Source: Sphingomonas sp. LaA6.9
Lineage (GTDB): Bacteria > Pseudomonadota > Alphaproteobacteria > Sphingomonadales > Sphingomonadaceae
Direction of reading: 5' to 3'
NCBI RefSeq assembly: GCF_022601895.1
Contig: NZ_JAKVIO010000037.1
Location: 1-40,136 of the forward strand
Length of the DNA: 40,136 bases
Part shown: in pieces, positions 35,418-40,136 of the stretch
Layout: each line of letters begins with the position of its first letter
Numbering within the stretch: the first letter of the stretch is position 1
The notes under the pieces: model-generated
The model's database searches: none
What the model saw: only the letters and a program-made list of their open reading frames with translations
Told to the model about the DNA's origin: nothing
Made by a program: the position numbers and the translations under genes

Positions 35418-35779
35418 TTCAAAAGGTCGACGTTGCCCTTCGGTTGATCGCCGCAAACTCACCCTTCTTCGGAACATCTGCGCAGACCGGCAACGACTTG
35501 GCATCCAGCCAGGCGCTCGCACGCGCGCGCGCTTTTTCGATCCCTGCGCTGGTGTTATCAGGTTGTCTTCGGACCGCCGCAGTCCCGGGGACGGATGTGA
35601 CCCATTTTTCCGCGCAGCGATTCGCGCCTGCCGCGTTGCTTGCGCCCACCTCAGCAGGGCGACGCGGCGCAAAAACTGGTCGGCAACCAGACAGCGGACG
35701 TCATCGCCCCCTCTCCCCCGGCCAGCAACAGATCCCACAAAGCGCAAAGCAGGCGTTCGACTGCCGAGGCCAGCAAAGA
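35418..35779. other. Intergenic, nothing recognised
   Basis: Between the fourth operator and the end of the IclR gene no protein-like frame, clear hairpin or repeat was found. Short minus-strand frames here (for example one ending KKGEFAAINRRATSTF) start at GTG without a ribosome binding site and match no family. Confidence 0.4.
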
Positions 35780-36568
35780 TCAGCCTTCAGTCAGTCCGTA
35801 TCCAAGCTCATAGGAAATCCGGCGCGCGGTTTCCTCCACGGCAGATATGACTTTCGCACTGCCCCGCCCCCGCAAGGCTTCGTGCGAAGCCAGCAGGCAG
35901 ATAACCGACGACAGATTTTCCTGCGCGTCAAAGACGGGCGCCGCGACTGCGTCGACACCGGCAATCAGGGCCGACGACAAGTGGACGGTTCTGGCGGCGC
36001 GGACTTCTTCCAGTTCGCGGTCCGAAAGCGATGGGGCGCCTGCATCCGCGCTGGCCATCTGCTTTTGTCGTTTGAGGACCGGCTGCGTCACCACGGGCGG
36101 CATATGCGCGAGGAACAAGCGACCAATTGCAGACTCGGTCAAGGGCATCGAACTGCCGACTCGCAGGTTCACCATCAGCGGGGCCGATCCATTTTCCCAG
36201 CGCACGAGGACAGGCCCTGAGTCACCCCAAATCGTAAGACAGACGGTATGCCCGGTCGTGTCCCGCAATAAGAGGAGGTGTTTGCTGGCGATCGCGAACG
36301 AATCCAGGCGCCCCATCGCTACAAGACCAAGGCGCCGGGCCGTTGGACCAAGATCGTAAAGACCATTTGGTCCGAACTGAATCAGCATGCCGCTGCGCAC
36401 GAAGCTGACAAGGTATCGATGGACTTTGCTGGGCGCCATGCCTGACGCTTCGCAAACCTGCTTGAGCGACATTGCCGAAGTGCTGCCCGCAAAAACGTCG
36501 AGCACCTTGATGCCGATTTCTACGGACTGAATTCCGGCTGACTGGGTTTTGCTGACACTCTCGACCAC
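35780..36568 (-). CDS. IclR-family transcriptional regulator
   Basis: A 262-residue IclR protein. The winged helix-turn-helix occupies about 15-75 (IKVLDVFAG, then SLKQVCEASGMAPSKVHRYL). The ligand-binding domain follows (LLRDTTGHTVCLTIWGDSG, then SAIGRLFLAHMPP and AVAAPVFDAQENLSSVICLLA). Translation starts at a GTG (36568) after AGGGAA. It diverges from the ferredoxin gene across the fifth operator copy, so autoregulation is likely. It is the only IclR protein here and lies inside the island, which makes it the best candidate to bind the five ATTCAY elements. Whether it activates or represses is unknown. Confidence 0.92.
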   Translation of the reverse strand: MVESVSKTQSAGIQSVEIGIKVLDVFAGSTSAMSLKQVCEASGMAPSKVHRYLVSFVRSGMLIQFGPNGLYDLGPTARRLGLVAMGRLDSFAIASKHLLLLRDTTGHTVCLTIWGDSGPVLVRWENGSAPLMVNLRVGSSMPLTESAIGRLFLAHMPPVVTQPVLKRQKQMASADAGAPSLSDRELEEVRAARTVHLSSALIAGVDAVAAPVFDAQENLSSVICLLASHEALRGRGSAKVISAVEETARRISYELGYGLTEG

Positions 36569-36715
36569 TGAATTTCCCTGATTGTTGGGGACGCTTCAAA
36601 TTGCGCATAGTTGCTAACACTTGATCGAAACTAGCGGACGATCACGGACGGGCAAGTGGCCTTTTCACGTGGCACTGCGACCTCCCTGCACCAGCCATTT
36701 ACCAACCCTTCTTAT

Positions 36716-36743
36716 ATTCACCAATATATATTGCATTCATAAT
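36716..36743 (+). promoter_or_regulatory. Island operator copy 5 (ATTCAY direct repeat)
   Basis: ATTCACCAA at 36716 and ATTCATAAT at 36735, 19 bases apart, lie between the divergent IclR and ferredoxin genes. An overlapping perfect dyad CATTCAT-AATAG-ATGAATG (36734-36752) extends to the right. The ferredoxin start is 69 bases downstream. Confidence 0.7.
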
Positions 36744-36811
36744 AGATGAATGTTAGCGCAGTCATAAACAACGACAGGCCCGCCAGTGCGGGTACAAAAG
36801 GTGACGCGAGG

Positions 36812-37132
36812 ATGCCCCTGATCAAATATGTTGCAGCGGATGGAACGGAACATGTCGTCGAAGCACCAGTCGGCGTCAGCGTGATGAAGGCGGCCGTCGA
36901 CAACGGCATCCCTGGCATTGAAGGAATCTGTGGCGGCCAATGCGCCTGCGCAACATGCCATTGCTTCATCGAAGACGCCTGGAGCGAACGGCTTCCACCC
37001 ATGGATGAACTCGAAGACGAGATGTTGGCCGAGACTCTGGTTCCGCGGCGCGCCGGGAGCCGCCTCGGCTGCCAGGTCGCCGTCAATTCACAGCTCGAAG
37101 GCCTGATCGTACACCTTCCGGAAAGCCAATAG
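36812..37132 (+). CDS. Adrenodoxin-type 2Fe-2S ferredoxin
   Basis: A 106-residue ferredoxin with cluster ligands Cys40, Cys46, Cys49 (CGGQCACATCH) and Cys88 (RLGCQV), the spacing of adrenodoxin/putidaredoxin-type proteins. Two extra Cys (44 and 51) flank the cluster. It would carry electrons from the reductase at 30774 to a P450 or Rieske oxygenase. An ATG 22 codons upstream (36746) lies inside the operator, so the ATG at 36812 is preferred; AAAGG lies about 10 bases before it. It opens the unit ferredoxin, AtaL-like, TetR, D-lactate dehydrogenase. Confidence 0.9.
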   Translation: MPLIKYVAADGTEHVVEAPVGVSVMKAAVDNGIPGIEGICGGQCACATCHCFIEDAWSERLPPMDELEDEMLAETLVPRRAGSRLGCQVAVNSQLEGLIVHLPESQ

Positions 37133-37168
37133 CCGCGGGCCGAACCCGATCAATATGAGGATAGTGCC

Positions 37169-37645
37169 ATGATTTATTCGACTGCCACCGTGCCCGTGAA
37201 TCCGGAAGGTGAAGCCGCACTCAGCCGCGCACAGATATGGAAGGGCCTGGTACTGAAGGCCCGCGACGCCCGACTTTTCCTGCCACCCGGCATCTGCACC
37301 AAGTGCGACGTCGTCGTCGAAGGGGATCGCTACATTGTCCGTGAGGCAACGATCCTGGGCGAGGAAGTCTCCGAAATCATCACCTTCGAGCCTGAATCCA
37401 AGGTGTCATTTCACCAGTTCACCGGACCGCGCGAGGGCGTGATCATCAACGAGCTGTTCGAGGATGAGGCCGGATCTCTGCAGCTCAAATTTTACTGCCT
37501 GCTGGGCCTGCGCAACGCCGAGTCTGGCGGGAAGGAAGAGCAGGAGGAACAGGCAATGATGGACAGTGAGGATCGCGGGTATAAACGCGCCTTGCTCTCT
37601 ACCCTTGCCCGCACCCGCGCTCTCGTGAGCGACGGAACGATCTGA
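37169..37645 (+). CDS. DUF1857/AtaL-like SRPBCC-fold protein
   Basis: A 158-residue protein resembling the AtaL-like (DUF1857) family of START/SRPBCC-fold proteins: LSRAQIWKGLVLKARDARLF, then CDVVVEGDRYIVREATILGE and IITFEPESKVSFHQFTGP. The C-terminal 45 residues are Glu-rich and helical. These proteins bind hydrophobic ligands; no catalytic motif is known to me. It follows the ferredoxin gene after 36 bases and precedes the TetR gene by 14 bases, so it is probably co-transcribed. A ligand-binding or hydration role in the pathway is a guess. Confidence 0.65.
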   Translation: MIYSTATVPVNPEGEAALSRAQIWKGLVLKARDARLFLPPGICTKCDVVVEGDRYIVREATILGEEVSEIITFEPESKVSFHQFTGPREGVIINELFEDEAGSLQLKFYCLLGLRNAESGGKEEQEEQAMMDSEDRGYKRALLSTLARTRALVSDGTI

Positions 37646-37659
37646 CGATCGACACGCGG

Positions 37660-38274
37660 ATGCAGCGAACAGCGAAAAGGCAGCGTGCGGCCGAGCGAAT
37701 TTGCGCGGTCGCGCGCGATCTCTTCTATCTGCGCGGCATCCGCGCAGTCAGTGTTGATGACATCGTCACCGAAGCGGGCATCACCAAGCCAACCCTGTAC
37801 CGCACCTTTGCATCCAAGGATGCTCTGGTGGCAGCTTGCCTGGAAGAAAATGCCACGGAAGATCGCGCTGCGTTAACGCGTATCGCCGCCTTATTGTCTC
37901 CTCCCGACGCGCAACTGCTCGCGATCGTCGGGCATTATGCAGCCAAGGCTGCCTCCCCCGATTTTCGCGGATGTGCGCTGAGCAACACCGCGATCGAACT
38001 GCATCAGCCCGCACACCCGGGGCACATTGTCCTTGAAGGCTCCAAACGCGAGATGCGCGCCCTGATCACGAGGATCGCCCGGCAGCTTACCTCAAAGGAT
38101 CCTGGCGCCCTCGCCGATGGCCTCATCCTGCTGATCGAGGGCACCATGGCCAGCCACCAGATATTTGGCGATCAAGGCCCCTCAACAGCCCTGACTGTAT
38201 CGGCCAGAGCCCTCATTGATTCCTATCGGCCGGCGGGACATGCTGACCGTCAGAGCAAAGTCCGGTGCCAGTGA
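37660..38274 (+). CDS. TetR-family transcriptional regulator
   Basis: A 204-residue TetR protein. The N-terminal helix-turn-helix (about 10-55) contains AARDLFYLRGIRAVSVDDIV and AGITKPTLYRTFASKDALV. The rest is the helical effector domain with FRGCALSNTAIELHQPAHPG. Its TGA directly abuts the ATG of the D-lactate dehydrogenase gene, so it is translationally coupled and may regulate that gene. The ribosome binding site is weak and the start is chosen by family alignment. Confidence 0.88.
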   Translation: MQRTAKRQRAAERICAVARDLFYLRGIRAVSVDDIVTEAGITKPTLYRTFASKDALVAACLEENATEDRAALTRIAALLSPPDAQLLAIVGHYAAKAASPDFRGCALSNTAIELHQPAHPGHIVLEGSKREMRALITRIARQLTSKDPGALADGLILLIEGTMASHQIFGDQGPSTALTVSARALIDSYRPAGHADRQSKVRCQ

Positions 38275-39987
38275 ATGAACGTCCCGAGGCGATCAAATTC
38301 GAGACACCAATTGCTTTCCGAGCTGACCGGGATCGTGGGGCGGAAGCACGTCCTGACCAGCGACCATCAAACGCGTCGTTTTCGCAAGGGATACCGGTTC
38401 GGTGACGGCGATGTCCTGGCAGTCGTGCGGCCAGGCAGTCTTGTCGAGCAATGGCGCGTTCTGCAAGCGTGTGTGGCGACCAACACCATCGTCATCATGC
38501 AGGCGGCCAATACCGGACTGACAGGTGGATCCACCCCGGACGGGGCCGGTTATGATCGCGATGTCGTCGTGATCAATACGCTCCGGATAGACCGGATTGA
38601 TCTCATCGACGAAGGACGGCAAGTGATTTGCCTGCCTGGCGCGACGCTTAACGATCTCGAAAAGCGGCTAAGGCCGGTCGATCGCGAACCGCATTCGGTG
38701 ATTGGTTCGTCCTGCGTCGGCGCAACGGTCATGGGAGGTATCTGCAACAATTCGGGTGGAGCATTGGTCAGGCGCGGCCCGGCTTACACCGAGCTTGCTC
38801 TGTTCGCGCAGCTCGACGAGATAGGTTCCTTACGGCTCATCAATCATCTGGGCGTGGATCTGGGCTCCGACCCCGAGACAATTCTCGGGCGCCTGGACCG
38901 CATGGATTATGCCGCAGAAAACATTGCGTTCGGCTGCGGCCACGCCTCGGATCATGCCTATGCAAATCAGGTGCGCGATGTGGAAGCCGACAGTCCGGCG
39001 CGATACAATGCCGATCCGCATCGACTGTACGAAGCCTCGGGCAGCGCCGGTAGACTGGCCGTATTCGCGGTTCGGCTCGACACCTTTCCCAGGGACGCGG
39101 AACGCAGGCTGTTCTACATCGGCACGAACGACCTCTCGACCCTCACGTGCTTGCGCCGGCACATTCTGACGTCGTTCGGTGCGCTTCCAGTTCTGGGGGA
39201 GTATCTTCACCGGGACGCATTCGATATCGCCGAAAAATACGGCAAGGACACCTTCTTCGCGATCTTGTGGCTCGGCGCGCATCGACTGCCGACGCTCTTT
39301 GCGTGGAAAAGCAGGTTCGACAGTTTTTTTGAGCGCTTCAGATTCCTCCCGACCCATGCGAGCGATCGGCTGCTGCAATGGGCCAGCACCTTCCTGCCGC
39401 GCCATTTGCCAAAAAGGCTCGATCACTTCCGATCCTTGTACGACCATCACCTGTTGCTGGAAGCGGCAGGCCCAGGAATTGAGGAGACACGCTCCTATCT
39501 CGCCGCACTCTTCGACAGCGCAGACGGGGCCTGTTTCGAGTGCACCGAGGTAGAGCGCGAGCGAGCATTGCTCCATCGATTTGTCACGGCCGGGGCGGCA
39601 ATCCGCTATCGCGCCATTCACTCTCGATCGGTCGAAGACATCATCGCCATCGACGTGGCATTGCGCCGAAACGACACAGACTGGTTCGAGAGCCTGCCTC
39701 GCGAGATCGACGAGTCCATCTGGCACAAGCTCTATTACGGACATTTTTTCTGCCACGTCTTCCATCAGGATTACGTGGTCCGCAAAGGCGCCGATTGTGC
39801 GGCAATCGAAGAAAGGATGCTCGCGCTGCTAGATCAGCGCGGTGCCGAATACCCGGCTGAGCACAATGTGGGACATCACTACACCGCCAAAGCAGACCTT
39901 GTCGCTCACTATCGGGCGCTTGATCCGTGCAACGCCTTCAATCCCGGAATTGGTCACACGACAAAAGTCGGCAAGTGGAACGAATAG
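38275..39987 (+). CDS. dld: Quinone-dependent D-lactate dehydrogenase
   Basis: A 570-residue FAD-linked oxidase of the membrane-associated Dld type, nearly the length of the E. coli enzyme. It oxidises D-lactate to pyruvate and passes electrons to quinone. The FAD-binding domain shows ANTGLTGGSTPDG, VICLPGATLNDLE, GSSCVGATVMGGICNNSGG and RRGPAYTELAL. The C-terminal half has the Dld-specific cap with HVFHQDYVVRKG and EHNVGHHY. It follows the TetR gene without a gap. D-lactate or a related 2-hydroxy acid could arise from the catabolic island, but that link is inference. Confidence 0.92.
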   Translation: MNVPRRSNSRHQLLSELTGIVGRKHVLTSDHQTRRFRKGYRFGDGDVLAVVRPGSLVEQWRVLQACVATNTIVIMQAANTGLTGGSTPDGAGYDRDVVVINTLRIDRIDLIDEGRQVICLPGATLNDLEKRLRPVDREPHSVIGSSCVGATVMGGICNNSGGALVRRGPAYTELALFAQLDEIGSLRLINHLGVDLGSDPETILGRLDRMDYAAENIAFGCGHASDHAYANQVRDVEADSPARYNADPHRLYEASGSAGRLAVFAVRLDTFPRDAERRLFYIGTNDLSTLTCLRRHILTSFGALPVLGEYLHRDAFDIAEKYGKDTFFAILWLGAHRLPTLFAWKSRFDSFFERFRFLPTHASDRLLQWASTFLPRHLPKRLDHFRSLYDHHLLLEAAGPGIEETRSYLAALFDSADGACFECTEVERERALLHRFVTAGAAIRYRAIHSRSVEDIIAIDVALRRNDTDWFESLPREIDESIWHKLYYGHFFCHVFHQDYVVRKGADCAAIEERMLALLDQRGAEYPAEHNVGHHYTAKADLVAHYRALDPCNAFNPGIGHTTKVGKWNE

Positions 39988-40057
39988 GCTTCTTTTCTGG
40001 TCCGCTGGTGCGTGCCAATCAATTTCTGGCATAGTTTCTGTCCGGGCGGGGCCCCAT

Positions 40058-40136
40058 CTATCTCAGCAGCACCAGTTCCTCGGCCATGCTCGGGTGGAGC
40101 GCCACGGTATCGTCCCAGGCCTGCTTGGTGAGCCCC
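40058..40136 (-). CDS. gor: Glutathione reductase, C-terminal end only
   Basis: The last 25 codons of a leftward gene entering from the right edge. The translation LTKQAWDDTVALHP, then SMAEELVLLR before a TAG, matches the C-terminus of glutathione-disulfide reductase (family pattern KxDFDxTVAxHPTxAEE), which carries the catalytic His-Glu pair (HP...EE). The rest lies outside the window. It converges with the D-lactate dehydrogenase gene about 70 bases away. Confidence 0.75.
   Translation of the reverse strand, partial: GLTKQAWDDTVALHPSMAEELVLLR

Overview
The window is high-GC DNA from an alphaproteobacterium, most likely a sphingomonad (Sphingobium, Novosphingobium or Sphingomonas type). The pointers are two TonB-dependent receptors, many short-chain dehydrogenases, scattered meta-cleavage genes, an IclR regulator, and a ferredoxin and ferredoxin reductase kept apart from any oxygenase. 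The assignment rests on gene content, not on a marker gene. No rRNA, tRNA, CRISPR array or intact insertion sequence was seen.

Layout. 1-3.4 kb is gene-poor: an orphan GC hairpin, a small stress-type protein, a DNA glycosylase, and a decayed HigA-type antitoxin. 3.4-8.6 kb (minus strand) holds a 741-residue protein of unknown function followed by three SDR dehydrogenases. Remnants of a zinc alcohol dehydrogenase and a beta-propeller lactonase lie between them. Diverging from this, 9.0-11.3 kb encodes a membrane-anchored alpha/beta hydrolase overlapping a GH130-type glycosidase/phosphorylase. Together they look like a partly decayed carbohydrate or glycoside oxidation locus. 12.0-14.1 kb is a ZnuD-like zinc receptor with a Zur-type box. 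14.7-17.6 kb holds an HSL-type esterase and an NmrA-like protein divergent from a LysR regulator.

17.6-38 kb is an aromatic catabolic island. It encodes an alpha-hydroxy-acid oxidase, two SnoaL-like proteins, a two-domain extradiol dioxygenase with intact metal ligands, a TonB receptor, two SDRs, an AAHS-type transporter, a 2-oxopent-4-enoate hydratase, an aldehyde dehydrogenase, two FAH-family proteins, a meta-cleavage-product hydrolase, a ferredoxin reductase, a pirin-like protein, a VOC protein, a third SDR, an IclR regulator and a 2Fe-2S ferredoxin. The inferred flow is TonB uptake and AAHS transport, oxidation by dehydrogenases and an oxygenase fed by the ferredoxin pair, ring cleavage, C-C hydrolysis, then hydratase/FAH/ALDH steps to central metabolites. 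No terminal oxygenase and no 4-hydroxy-2-oxovalerate aldolase is present here.

The most striking signal is a 28-bp element made of two ATTCAY half-sites exactly 19 bp apart. It occurs once at each of five promoter regions of this island (19331, 20465, 28727, 35417 on the minus strand, 36716). It is probably the operator of the local IclR protein and ties the island into one regulon. The right end has a DUF1857/AtaL-like protein, a TetR regulator and a quinone-type D-lactate dehydrogenase, then the 3' end of a glutathione reductase gene running off the edge.
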